Source: Pictodentalium vernedei
Lineage: Eukaryota; Mollusca; Scaphopoda; Dentaliida; Dentaliidae
Direction of reading: 5' to 3'
NCBI GenBank assembly: GCA_031216915.1
Contig: CM062296.1
Coordinates: forward strand, 450,120,287-450,184,286
DNA length: 64,000 nt
Position numbers and translations under genes: made by a program
The notes under the pieces: model-generated
Seen by the model: the letters and a program-made list of their open reading frames with translations, nothing else
Told to the model about the DNA's origin: nothing
The model's database searches: none
Part shown: positions 10,566 through 20,827 of the stretch, one piece after another
How the letters are laid out: each line of letters starts with the position of its first letter
How positions within the stretch are numbered: position 1 is the stretch's first letter

Positions 10566-13500
10566 ATGGATACACTAAAAATAGTCCAGTGGAACGCTCG
10601 AAGCGTTAATCAGAAAAATTTGCAAATGTCACATTATTTAAAAAATACGGACGTAATTGGAATTAGCGAAACCTGGCTTAAACCAAACAAACAATTCTCG
10701 TTATTTGGTTTTGATATTATTAGAAGAGATCGCCCCGCCCAAAAAGGCGGCGGTGTCGCTCTGTTAATAAGGCAGGAGATTAAATACAAATCAATACCAT
10801 GCGACCACCTCAATGCTGAAGTGATTGCAGCTGAAATTGAACTTGACCACAAACACGTGGCCATCATATCATATTATAACAAGCCGCAAGCAACAGTAGA
10901 CAGTAAAGTATTTGAATTTTTTACCAACAAGTACAAGCACTGCATATTCTTGGGTGATTTCAATTCCAAACACCAGGTATTCGGTTGTCATAAGACTGAG
11001 CCTAATGGTGACGCCCTTTTCTATATCATTGAAGAACTCGATCTATTCGTGGTAAATAACGATCAAGACGTAACATACATAAGCAACAATCCACTCCATC
11101 AATCAGATATCCTAGACTTGATTATCACCAGCAAATCACTAACCAGCCAAATGCAAGACATATTTGTAGGAGATGATGATCTAGGCAGTGATCACCTGCC
11201 GGTTCACGCCACTCTGAAATGTAATACTGGTCCCGCAAGGTATCCTCCCGTGAATAGGAGGAACCTATCAAAAATTGACTGGAACCTCTTCAGAAACATT
11301 ATCGAAGTAAAAATAAAGGCAAATGACCCCTCAAATGTTCATGAACTAGAAAAAGCCTGCACCCACCTTAACGACGTTATCAACAGTACGCTAGATGAAA
11401 TCTGTCCCAAGCAAACAGTAAAGACGCGGATAAACAGAATAACCCAAACAACTCTTCAAATAATCAAACAAAAAAGAAAAGCCTTCCGGGCTTACCAATC
11501 AGAGAATGATCAAATGAAAAGAGCAGAACTTAAAACCGCGTATAATCGCCTTCATGGGGAAGTAAAAAAGGCCATAGCTAACGACAATCGCGTGAGATGG
11601 GAAAAAGCAACCGAAAACCTAAATGGGCTGAGAGAACCTAAGAGGTTCTGGGATACATTTAAAACTCTTACTGGCCAAAAGAGCAAAATTGCCAATAATA
11701 ATGCGCTAAAGACTAGCGACGGATCTATGGCCATAGACGACAAGGCAAAGGCCAGTGCTTTTGCCGAACTTCTAAAGAAGGCACATCGTCCACAAGAAGG
11801 GAACAGATATGACAACGATTTTAAGGTACGAGTAAATAAATTTGTCCAAGATAACAACTCAATCTTCAATGAACCGAACTTCGACAAAAGGCATGAAGAC
11901 GGGGACGACCATGAATTAACCGAACCAATAAGCGTAGAAGAGGTCATGGGTATAATCAGAAAATGCAGGTCATCTTCGTCCCCAGGAGAAGACGAAGTCT
12001 CTTACAAAATAATGAAACAGTGCCCCAACATCTTCTACTGCAGACTTACCAAACTCTTAAACTGCTGTCTCTCCTGTGGGTACTTCCCAAAATGCTGGAA
12101 AGTGGCCACGGGAGTCATGATACCTAAACCCGACAAAGACCTTACCAACCCTTCTAACTACCGCCCAATCAGCTTGCTTAGCTGTGTTGGGAAAATATTT
12201 GAGCGGATTCTCACTACGAGACTTCGCAGCTATCTCGAATCAATCAATTTTTTCAACAAATGGCAAAGAGCGTATAGGAGTCAGAAAGAGGGAATCGAAC
12301 ACGTATATAGACTGGTCGATTATATGAAAACAGCATTTAGTCAAAACGAAATCGGAACCGCGCTTTTCTTGGATGTAGAAAAAGCGTTCGACTCGGTATG
12401 GCACAATGGCGTGAGATATAAACTAGCGAAAATGGGATTACCCACTAAAATTCTAAGGATCACATCATCATTTCTAACTGACCGAAAAATCAAGGTGAGG
12501 GTTAATCGCGAGGTGTCAGAGGAAGTAATACTCGAAGCAGGAACACCACAAGGGTCGGTTCTAAGTTCGCTTCTTTTCATAATATATGTGAATGATATAG
12601 AAAAAGTAGGGAAAAACTTTGTTGAACTATCGCAGTTCTCAGATGACAAAGGCATTTGGACAGCCAGCAAGTCCAGAAACATAATTAAAAATCGTCTGCA
12701 GGATACCATTCGCGATCTTGAAAGCTGGTGTGCCCTGTGGCGCATCAAACTCAATGCCGCCAAAACTCAAAAAGTTACGTTCTTCAAAAAGCAAAGGAAA
12801 AAACCAGTCCCGAGTATCGATCTCCAGTTATACGATCACAAACTAGAAGCAAACAAAGAGGCCAAATTTTTGGGATTTATCCTAGATAAACGAGTTGATG
12901 ACGAGTTCAAAGAAAAAGTAAACAAATTTGTTCAAGACAACAAGACAACGTTTAACGATGCCAACTTCAGCCAAACGCCCGAGGACGGGGATGGCCATGA
13001 ACTCACGGAACGGATAAGCAAAGAAGAAGTGGCTAACACAATTAAAAAATGTAAGTCTTCTTCTTCCCCAGGAGGGGACGAGGTCTCATACAAAATCCTG
13101 AAACAATGCCCCAACACTTTTTTCGGTAGACTCACTAACCTCCTAAACTGCTGTCTCTCTAGTGGATACTTCCCAAAATGTTGGAAAGTAGCTACAGGAG
13201 TCATGATACCCAAACCCGACAAGGATTTGAGCAACCCAGCTAATTACCGCCCAATCAGCCTACTCAGCTGTATTGGAAAAATTTTCGAACGGATTCTCAC
13301 GACTAGACTCCGCAGCCATCTCGAATCAATCAGCTTTTTCAATAAGTGGCAAAGGGCATACAGGAGCCAAAGAGAGGGAATCGAGCATGTTTATAGACTG
13401 GTAGATTATATGAAAACGGCGTTCAGTCAAAATGAAATAGGAACCGCGCTATTACTCGACGTAGAAAAAGCGTTTGACTCTGTCTGGCACAATGGCATGA

Positions 13501-14846
13501 GATACAAACTAGCTAAAATGGGGCTACCTACCAAAATTCTAAGGATCATATCATCATTTTTATCTGACTTTCAATTCAATGGAGAATATTTTCTACAAAT
13601 AATGGGTTGTCCTATGGGCAAAAGATTCAGTCCTAATTTTGCAAGCATTTATGTAGCGGAATGGGAGGAAAATGCCTTAAGCAAATGTGCAAAGCATCCT
13701 CTCGTATATCTCAGGTATTTAGATGACATTTTTATTATTTGGGAACATTCAAAAGAAGATTGTGATGAATTTTTAGAAATTTTGAACAATCACGATCCAA
13801 ATATTAAATTGAAAGCTACTATCAGTGAAAATTCTGTTGATTTTCTCGATGTGACCGTGTATAAAGGCAAGCAATTTCAGGCGTCCGGTCATTTAGATTA
13901 TAAAGTGTATTTTAAACCAACTGATTCACATCAATTGTTGCACACAAAATCATTTCATCCTCAACATACATTTAAAGGTATCATCAAATCACAACTCATT
14001 CGTTTCCACCGCAATTCAAGTGATAAGGTAAATTTCAATGAGGCTTGTTCTACTCTATTTGGCGCCCTCAGATCGAGAGGGTACTCGCTGCGCCTCTTGC
14101 GTAGCCTGAAATCCCAAACCCTGAAAAAGCTCGAAAGTCCAGCTGAAACTACCGATTTCGAACCACTGAAGATTGAACACAACAGACATTTGCAGAATGG
14201 TAGTGGCGCGGTATTTAATTGCAAAAAGCCTCGTTGTAGACTGCATACTTTTATGCCTGATCAGAAAGAGGAATTTTCCTCCGAACAAACGAAAAATTAT
14301 TATCAGATCCGTAACCCCCTCCATTGTGATTCACCAAACATTATTTACCTTATCACTTGTAAGCGATGTCGGAAACAGTATGTTGGTCAAAGTCAAAATC
14401 CTTTTCGAGAACGTGCTACTAGACACAAACAGGATATAAAACATAATGCTGATGCCCCAGTAGCACAACATTTTAACCTTCCTGGCCATTCTTTGGACGA
14501 TTTCGAAATCCACCCAATTGAACAACCACCAATTAAAGACACATTAGAAGAAACGGATGAATTTAGAAAAAAACGTGAAGCTTTTTGGATCAATACGCTT
14601 CAAACCCTCTGGCCATTTGGTATGAACATATCAGAGGGCGAATGCGAAAGGAGGTCCATCATTCCTTTCACTTTAACGTACAACAGAATGAATATCGAAA
14701 TAGCAAAAATGTTAAAAGATGAATTCAATTTTACCAATGCTAAATTAAATGAACCTTTGAATCTTCGACCTGTCATCGCCTATAAGAAAAACAAAAGCTT
14801 GCGTAACATCCTTGTAAGGACTAAATTAGAGCCCATCAATGAATAA
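10566..14846 (+). pseudogene. 1426-codon chimera: LINE-A EN+RT, LINE-B RT fragment, PLE RT+GIY-YIG (units 2/3)
   Basis: Second copy of the three-part fusion, apparently identical in protein to 4627-8907. LINE-A runs to 12888, filler covers 12889-12894, LINE-B RT runs to the TGA at 13565-13567, and PLE RT/GIY-YIG follows to the stop. Preservation of the fusion reflects array amplification and is not evidence of independent selection. Confidence 0.85.
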
Positions 14847-15232
14847 CATCAATTATTGCCAGTCAGTTTAACCAGTTCCTAAGCTCATCACTTAGTTTAA
14901 ATCAAATTTGGTGTAATTTTTTGTCATGTTTGAAACCCATCAGGGTTCAGTAAATGAAAACAATTTTTCGGCGGCATATTAAAAGAAAAAAACGTTTCAG
15001 TAGGAAATGTCTGTGCCAGTGCGATTTTTTAACCTCAAACACACACAGGCGAGTGCCAGAGTTCATATATGCCCAAAAACAAAATAGGTTCTAATTTCAA
15101 TCATGTGTATGTATTTCCTAAATAAAATTATTATTTATTTATTTATATATTTATATATTTATTTATTGATTATTTTTTATTTTTTATTTTTTATTTTTTA
15201 TTATTTTTTTATTTTCAATTTTTTATTAATTT

Positions 15233-15287
<55 letters not shown>

Positions 15288-15890
15288 TTTGGTTGATTCA
15301 TTTATTTATTTGGTTGATTCATTTATTTAAATTATTATTTTTATTTTTAATTAAAATTTTCCTACCTTTCACACAATGTAGAGGTTCAGAAGGTAAAACA
15401 CACAATTTCTACGTGGTGTAAAATATTTTCCGTCATAAACCTCCGTCGGGGGATATTCATTCCAACTGATAACATTCGTGAGGCATCATGACCTTTGGCG
15501 TATTTTTTCATTTATTTCTTTAGTCTCAATATATTTTATTTTATCAAACCATTTTTTCATATTATTTTCACATACTTCTGAAGCCAGTAAAGCAAACCGC
15601 TCCCGATTGGTTTTACTTAAATCAAAGCCAACCAATAGGACTTCATGGGGTCAGTAAAGCAAACCACTCACTGACTGATTAAAATTCAATGGAAGCCAAT
15701 CAATAGGGCTTCATCTGATTTGTTTGGACGACACAAACTGAGTTGTGAAAAACAAACTTGGAACATCTTAGATTGAAAAGAATTAATTAGATGAGTGACA
15801 TTTGTCAGCTTGTTACCGAGTCCAATTATGTACTGAGCTGTGAAAAACACCCCCAGCCCACATATGGATATATACCATGCATGCCCTCCC
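14847..15890 (+). mobile_element. PLE 3' UTR and promoter-like 3' end, unit 3
   Basis: Same block as in units 1 and 2 (TTTA tract 15126-15348). It ends GCCCTCCC at 15890, followed by AAAG (15891-15894). LINE-A begins at 15895. Confidence 0.8.
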
Positions 15891-16436
15891 AAAGCCACGG
15901 GTAACCATACTTGGAAAATAAAAGTAAAATGTCCTAATAGAGCAACGAAATTAAATCTGATAAGCAAAGGGGTAATTATTAATGGCAAAAAATACGAAAC
16001 CGAGGAATATCGTGTTCTTCCGCAACCCGTTCAGTGTCACAAGTGTCAGAAATTTGGGCACTTGTCACACAAATGCAACGGGGAGCAACGATGTATGAAA
16101 TGCGGTGACAAACACATCGCGAAGGCATGTAGTGCTAAAACTCTGAAATGCCCGAATTGCGGTGGTCAACACCCCAGCAACTACCGGGGTTGTAGCCACT
16201 TCAAAAAAGTTAAAACAAACATCCAGCTTAAAGCTCTAAATGTAAGTAATGTCGAGAACTCATCTTCCCCTTATTCCACGTGTACTCTAATGGCTGGCTC
16301 TATTTTCAGCATAATGAAGAAACACTTGGACACCAGTCTTTCGGACGTTTGCAAAGAGATTAGTAAAACAGCCTCCAAGTTATATAATACTCAAATATCT
16401 CACACGCTATTAGAAGCGGCCGTCAACAGAATATAA
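15840..16436 (+). CDS. LINE-A ORF1 (zinc-knuckle), 5' truncated, unit 3
   Basis: Product apparently identical to the other two copies, with three zinc knuckles at residues 66-79, 85-97 and 104-118 and an upstream part donated by the PLE 3' end. Native LINE-A sequence starts at 15895. This ORF1 precedes the only complete ORF2, but it lacks its own N-terminus and probably a proper start. Confidence 0.75.
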   Translation: MKNTPSPHMDIYHACPPKATGNHTWKIKVKCPNRATKLNLISKGVIINGKKYETEEYRVLPQPVQCHKCQKFGHLSHKCNGEQRCMKCGDKHIAKACSAKTLKCPNCGGQHPSNYRGCSHFKKVKTNIQLKALNVSNVENSSSPYSTCTLMAGSIFSIMKKHLDTSLSDVCKEISKTASKLYNTQISHTLLEAAVNRI

Positions 16437-16504
16437 TTATGTAACAATATTACAAATAGTAATTAAACTTAAATAAACTTAGTACAGTTATTCCTAAACC
16501 ATTC

Positions 16505-19234
16505 ATGGATACACTAAAAATAGTCCAGTGGAACGCTCGAAGCGTTAATCAGAAAAATTTGCAAATGTCACATTATTTAAAAAATACGGACGTAATTGGA
16601 ATTAGCGAAACCTGGCTTAAACCAAACAAACAATTCTCGTTATTTGGTTTTGATATTATTAGAAGAGATCGCCCCGCCCAAAAAGGCGGCGGTGTCGCTC
16701 TGTTAATAAGGCAGGAGATTAAATACAAATCAATACCATGCGACCACCTCAATGCTGAAGTGATTGCAGCTGAAATTGAACTTGACCACAAACACGTGGC
16801 CATCATATCATATTATAACAAGCCGCAAGCAACAGTAGACAGTAAAGTATTTGAATTTTTTACCAACAAGTACAAGCACTGCATATTCTTGGGTGATTTC
16901 AATTCCAAACACCAGGTATTCGGTTGTCATAAGACTGAGCCTAATGGTGACGCCCTTTTCCATATCATTGAAGAACTCGATCTATTCGTGGTAAATAACG
17001 ATCAAGACGTAACATACATAAGCAACAATCCACTCCATCAATCAGATATCCTAGACTTGATTATCACCAGCAAATCACTAACCAGCCAAATGCAAGACAT
17101 ATTTGTAGGAGATGATGATCTAGGCAGTGATCACCTGCCGGTTCACGCCACTCTGAAATGTAATACTGGTCCCGCAAGGTATCCTCCCGTGAATAGGAGG
17201 AACCTATCAAAAATTGACTGGAACCTCTTCAGAAACATTATCGAAGTAAAAATAAAGGCAAATGACCCCTCAAATGTTCATGAACTAGAAAAAGCCTGCA
17301 CCCACCTTAACGACGTTATCAACAGTACGCTAGATGAAATCTGTCCCAAGCAAACAGTAAAGACGCGGATAAACAGAATAACCCAAACAACTCTTCAAAT
17401 AATCAAACAAAAAAGAAAAGCCTTCCGGGCTTACCAATCAGAGAATGATCAAATGAAAAGAGCAGAACTTAAAACCGCGTATAATCGCCTTCATGGGGAA
17501 GTAAAAAAGGCCATAGCTAACGACAATCGCGTGAGATGGGAAAAAGCAACCGAAAACCTAAATGGGCTGAGAGAACCTAAGAGGTTCTGGGATACATTTA
17601 AAACTCTTACTGGCCAAAAGAGCAAAATTGCCAATAATAATGCGCTAAAGACTAGCGACGGATCTATGGCCATAGACGACAAGGCAAAGGCCAGTGCTTT
17701 TGCCGAACTTCTAAAGAAGGCACATCGTCCACAAGAAGGGAACAGATATGACAACGATTTTAAGGTACGAGTAAATAAATTTGTCCAAGATAACAACTCA
17801 ATCTTCAATGAACCGAACTTCGACAAAAGGCATGAAGACGGGGACGACCATGAATTAACCGAACCAATAAGCGTAGAAGAGGTCATGGGTATAATCAGAA
17901 AATGCAGGTCATCTTCGTCCCCAGGAGAAGACGAAGTCTCTTACAAAATAATGAAACAGTGCCCCAACATCTTCTACTGCAGACTTACCAAACTCTTAAA
18001 CTGCTGTCTCTCCTGTGGGTACTTCCCAAAATGCTGGAAAGTGGCCACGGGAGTCATGATACCTAAACCCGACAAAGACCTTACCAACCCTTCTAACTAC
18101 CGCCCAATCAGCTTGCTTAGCTGTGTTGGGAAAATATTTGAGCGGATTCTCACTACGAGACTTCGCAGCTATCTCGAATCAATCAATTTTTTCAACAAAT
18201 GGCAAAGAGCGTATAGGAGTCAGAAAGAGGGAATCGAACACGTATATAGACTGGTCGATTATATGAAAACAGCATTTAGTCAAAACGAAATCGGAACCGC
18301 GCTTTTCTTGGATGTAGAAAAAGCGTTCGACTCGGTATGGCACAATGGCGTGAGATATAAACTAGCGAAAATGGGATTACCCACTAAAATTCTAAGGATC
18401 ACATCATCATTTCTAACTGACCGAAAAATCAAGGTGAGGGTTAATCGCGAGGTGTCAGAGGAAGTAATACTCGAAGCGGGAACACCACAAGGGTCGGTTC
18501 TAAGTCCGCTTCTTTTCATAATATATGTGAATGATATAGAAAAAGTAGGGAAAAACTTTGTTGAACTATCGCAGTTCTCAGATGACAAAGGCATTTGGAC
18601 AGCCAGCAAGTCCAGAAACATAATTAAAAATCGTCTGCAGGATACCATTCGCGATCTTGAAAGCTGGTGTGCCCTGTGGCGCATCAAACTCAATGCCGCC
18701 AAAACTCAAAAAGTTACGTTCTTCAAAAAGCAAAGGAAAAAACCAGTCCCGAGTATCGATCTCCAGTTATACGATCACAAACTAGAAGCAAACAAAGAGG
18801 CCAAATTTTTGGGATTTATCCTAGATAGCAATCTCAGTCTAAACAGTCACGTAAACTCCATTACGGTTAGAGCTACTAAACGTATCAATTTTCTGAAGAT
18901 GATCAGAGGTAGAAATTGGGGAGCAAACAAAGATGTGCTTCTCAAGCTCTACAAAACATTTATACGTCCGGTACTAGAATACGGTGCCATAATAACAAGC
19001 GACCTAAGCAAAACCAACATTCAGAAGCTACAGAGGGTTCAAAATTATGCCCTGCGAGTGGCACTATGCAAACCGAAATGGACACCGATAAAGGAACTTC
19101 ACGAGCTAGCAAAAATAGAAACTATTGATGCGCGATTAAAAGACCTACAAACCAAAACCCTCAACAGACTACAAGATAGTGAATTAATGGTTGAGTTGAA
19201 CGAACACCGATCCCTTAACAGAAAAACAAAATAA
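16505..19234 (+). CDS. LINE-A ORF2: APE endonuclease and reverse transcriptase (909 aa, intact)
   Basis: This enzyme would nick target DNA and copy the element RNA by target-primed reverse transcription. The APE-type endonuclease occupies residues 1-~220: N10, E35 (ISETWL), D131/N133 (GDFN) and D209/H210 (GSDHLPV). The RT occupies ~480-750: NYRPISLLS, motif A LDVEKAFDSVWH (D603), motif B GTPQGSVLSP and motif C FSDD (691-694, in place of the usual YADD). A thumb and C-terminal region follow, with no RNase H. The length and the zinc-knuckle ORF1 fit the Jockey group. The ATG follows ORF1 by 68 bases. No interruption is visible, so the enzyme may be active although the element is 5'-truncated. 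Confidence 0.88.
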   Translation: MDTLKIVQWNARSVNQKNLQMSHYLKNTDVIGISETWLKPNKQFSLFGFDIIRRDRPAQKGGGVALLIRQEIKYKSIPCDHLNAEVIAAEIELDHKHVAIISYYNKPQATVDSKVFEFFTNKYKHCIFLGDFNSKHQVFGCHKTEPNGDALFHIIEELDLFVVNNDQDVTYISNNPLHQSDILDLIITSKSLTSQMQDIFVGDDDLGSDHLPVHATLKCNTGPARYPPVNRRNLSKIDWNLFRNIIEVKIKANDPSNVHELEKACTHLNDVINSTLDEICPKQTVKTRINRITQTTLQIIKQKRKAFRAYQSENDQMKRAELKTAYNRLHGEVKKAIANDNRVRWEKATENLNGLREPKRFWDTFKTLTGQKSKIANNNALKTSDGSMAIDDKAKASAFAELLKKAHRPQEGNRYDNDFKVRVNKFVQDNNSIFNEPNFDKRHEDGDDHELTEPISVEEVMGIIRKCRSSSSPGEDEVSYKIMKQCPNIFYCRLTKLLNCCLSCGYFPKCWKVATGVMIPKPDKDLTNPSNYRPISLLSCVGKIFERILTTRLRSYLESINFFNKWQRAYRSQKEGIEHVYRLVDYMKTAFSQNEIGTALFLDVEKAFDSVWHNGVRYKLAKMGLPTKILRITSSFLTDRKIKVRVNREVSEEVILEAGTPQGSVLSPLLFIIYVNDIEKVGKNFVELSQFSDDKGIWTASKSRNIIKNRLQDTIRDLESWCALWRIKLNAAKTQKVTFFKKQRKKPVPSIDLQLYDHKLEANKEAKFLGFILDSNLSLNSHVNSITVRATKRINFLKMIRGRNWGANKDVLLKLYKTFIRPVLEYGAIITSDLSKTNIQKLQRVQNYALRVALCKPKWTPIKELHELAKIETIDARLKDLQTKTLNRLQDSELMVELNEHRSLNRKTK

Positions 19235-19268
19235 GTTTCCAGAAAATAAAATAAAAAAAAAAAAAAAA

Positions 19269-19314
<46 letters not shown>

Positions 19315-19680
19315 ATAAAATAAAATAAAATAAAAATTATACAATATAACTGAATCGCGTGGAGTCAGTGAGGATTGCCTCGCTACTCATTGGGAACTTT
19401 AGGATAGAGTCTGTGAGGACTGCCTCGCAACTCTGCTGAAGCGCGATTGAAACGCGTTTAATAAGATCTATATAACAAAACCCTCCACATACTCCAGGAT
19501 AGTGAATAAATGGTGAAGCTGAACGAACACCGAACCCTAAACAGAAAAACAAAATAATCCACAGTAAATTAAAATTACTCAATAGAATTAAACTGCGTGG
19601 AGTCAGTGAGGATTGCCTCGCTACTCATTGAGGTCTTTAGGATTGAGTCTGTGAGGATTGCCTCGCAACTCTGCGTGTTG
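19127..19680 (+). repeat. Tandem duplication of the LINE-A ORF2 3' end and proximal 3' UTR
   Basis: The segment from about 19127 to 19437 (ORF2 C-terminal codons, stop, A-rich stretch, hairpin block) is repeated in diverged form at 19438-19680. The second copy still shows GAACGAACACCGAACCCTA, then AACAGAAAAACAAAATAAT, but is frameshifted. Within each copy a ~28-bp motif containing GAGGAYTGCCTC occurs twice, so four small GAGG/CCTC stem-loops line up at about 19355-19430 and 19595-19672. Confidence 0.75.
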
Positions 19681-20623
19681 GGAGTGGACTCCGAAGAAAC
19701 ACACCCCTTACCCCATCCATAGCAACAATCACACAGCAGGCACAATATACAATAGCGGATACCTATCTTTCTCTCTACCTTTTACTTTTCTAACTGAACA
19801 TTCTCAAATTTTCTTGCAACACTCCTATCAAGAAGACGCATGGAAATGGTAGACAAAGCGTAGGAGGAATTGGTGCAACCTACCTTTCTGCAACATATAC
19901 AAGAAACCACCAAACGCTAGGCAAGGATTGAAACAAGCTTGTCTGGCTGGGAACGAGTGTACATTTGATATAAATAAACATTTGAATAAAGATTTAACAG
20001 CCCTTTTAAGGGCTGGAGGGTGTGTGTCAGTGATTTTTATTTTTTTATTTTTTTTTTTTGGGGGGGGGGTTGGGGTGGGGTGGAGGAGGTCATTTGGGAT
20101 TCCCGAAGGATAACCAGATACCTCAAAATCACATACGGCATCCTATCTCCCAGAAGGCTTGATGGATGACTCCCGGTTTCTTAAAACTAAACTGTTGGAG
20201 CTTTCTCCACTTCTTTTTTGTAACCGCTATGGTCATATACCGGGGCCGCTACCAAACCGGCGTTGCTGTTTGGTTTTCTTTTCTCTTCTTCCCTTAAACT
20301 TGCCATCGCACAACATTACATTCTGGCTCGCCACCATGGTGGGACTCAAACCTCTACCATCGCCGAACTGGAACCGAACAGAGCTCGCTCTCTAATAGTT
20401 TTAAAGGCGTTGGGGGATTGAGTATTGACCATCTAACACTCCAGCTTAAACTGCCGGGTATTCTAACCGCGTGCATAACCCCCTCAGACTCCATTTTGGG
20501 CAATAGGAAAGCTAGGCCTGTGTAATCCAAGGAAAAAAAAATAAGGTTAACCGGGTCGCAAGGGATTTGTAAATCCCACATCGTCCCTGCGCGCCTTCGG
20601 CGCGCTAAAACCTTTCATTCATC
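19235..20623 (+). mobile_element. LINE-A 3' UTR and 3' end
   Basis: Contains a long internal A run (19250-19330), the duplicated ORF2 tail, a GATTGAAACAAGC-type motif (19927), the hairpin AGCCCTT/AAGGGCT (near 19999-20014), a T/G-rich tract and a distal ~550-bp part shared with LINE-B. It ends in GCGCGCC-TTC-GGCGCGC (20590-20606) and an ATTC tract. Shared hairpins and ending with LINE-B, despite different proximal parts, suggest the distal 3' end is the conserved RT recognition region. Confidence 0.7.
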
Positions 20624-20647
20624 AAAGTTGGAATCATTTTCCTCAAA

Positions 20648-20688
20648 GTCTCTTTGAAAAAGCCAAACCAAGCGAAACGCGTCGAGAC
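20648..20688 (+). ncRNA. Hammerhead-ribozyme-like motif in PLE 5' UTR (probably degenerate)
   Basis: GTCTC (20648-20652) can pair with GAGAC (20684-20688). Between them lie TTGAAAA at the place of the CUGANGA box, a weak GC/GC helix, GAAA (20674-20677), and CGC then GTC (20681-20683), which resembles the canonical cleavage triplet after a minimal stem III. PLEs are known to carry hammerhead ribozymes. Here the CUGANGA box does not match (C and the second G are replaced, plus extra T), so activity is doubtful. It is identical in copies b (36659-36699) and c (44016-44056). Confidence 0.35.
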
Positions 20689-20827
20689 AGACGGATTATT
20701 TTCTACCTTTGCTGAAGACTACAACCAATCCAGGTATCTTCTCTAATAGGTAATATCTAGATTTCATTTTAATTTATTTCATTTCTTCATTTTAATTTCA
20801 TTTCAAATTCATCTACCTATTCTTCAA

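Larger units (their letters stand above)
6956..12894 (+). repeat. Tandem array unit 2 (5939 bp)
   Basis: Same order as unit 1. Its PLE part matches unit 3 (CGC codon near 8072, seven A in the run near 9045, shorter TTTA tract). Its LINE-A part matches unit 1 (Tyr codon near 11022, GCAGGA near 12540, AGTTCG near 12567). It is therefore a hybrid of the flanking units. Confidence 0.9.
12895..18833 (+). repeat. Tandem array unit 3 (5939 bp), continuing into full LINE-A 3' part
   Basis: Same order as units 1 and 2. Here LINE-A does not break at CTAGATA but continues with GCAATCTCAG to a complete ORF2 and 3' UTR. This marks the right end of the array and shows that the unit-joining breakpoint lies inside ORF2. 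Confidence 0.9.
15891..20627 (+). mobile_element. LINE-A insertion flanked by AAAG target duplications
   Basis: The only LINE-A copy here with both ends. It is 5'-truncated inside ORF1 (CCACGGG at 15895), has a complete ORF2, and its 3' UTR ends in a GC hairpin and a short ATTC tract at 20623. AAAG precedes (15891-15894) and follows (20624-20627), with C before it on both sides. Removing the insertion recreates GCCCTCCC-AAAGTTGGAATC, the PLE-PLE junction found uninterrupted at 36627-36645. Confidence 0.8.

Noticed and set aside
19920-20015. Repeated GATTGAAACAAKC motifs as CRISPR-like repeats (also 270-345 and 43300-43380)
   Set aside because: Only two or three copies, palindromic, in a eukaryotic LINE 3' UTR with no spacers of regular length.
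20700-20740. CTGAAGA near 20720 as a hammerhead CUGANGA box
   Set aside because: No GAAA or matching stem follows it at the required distance.
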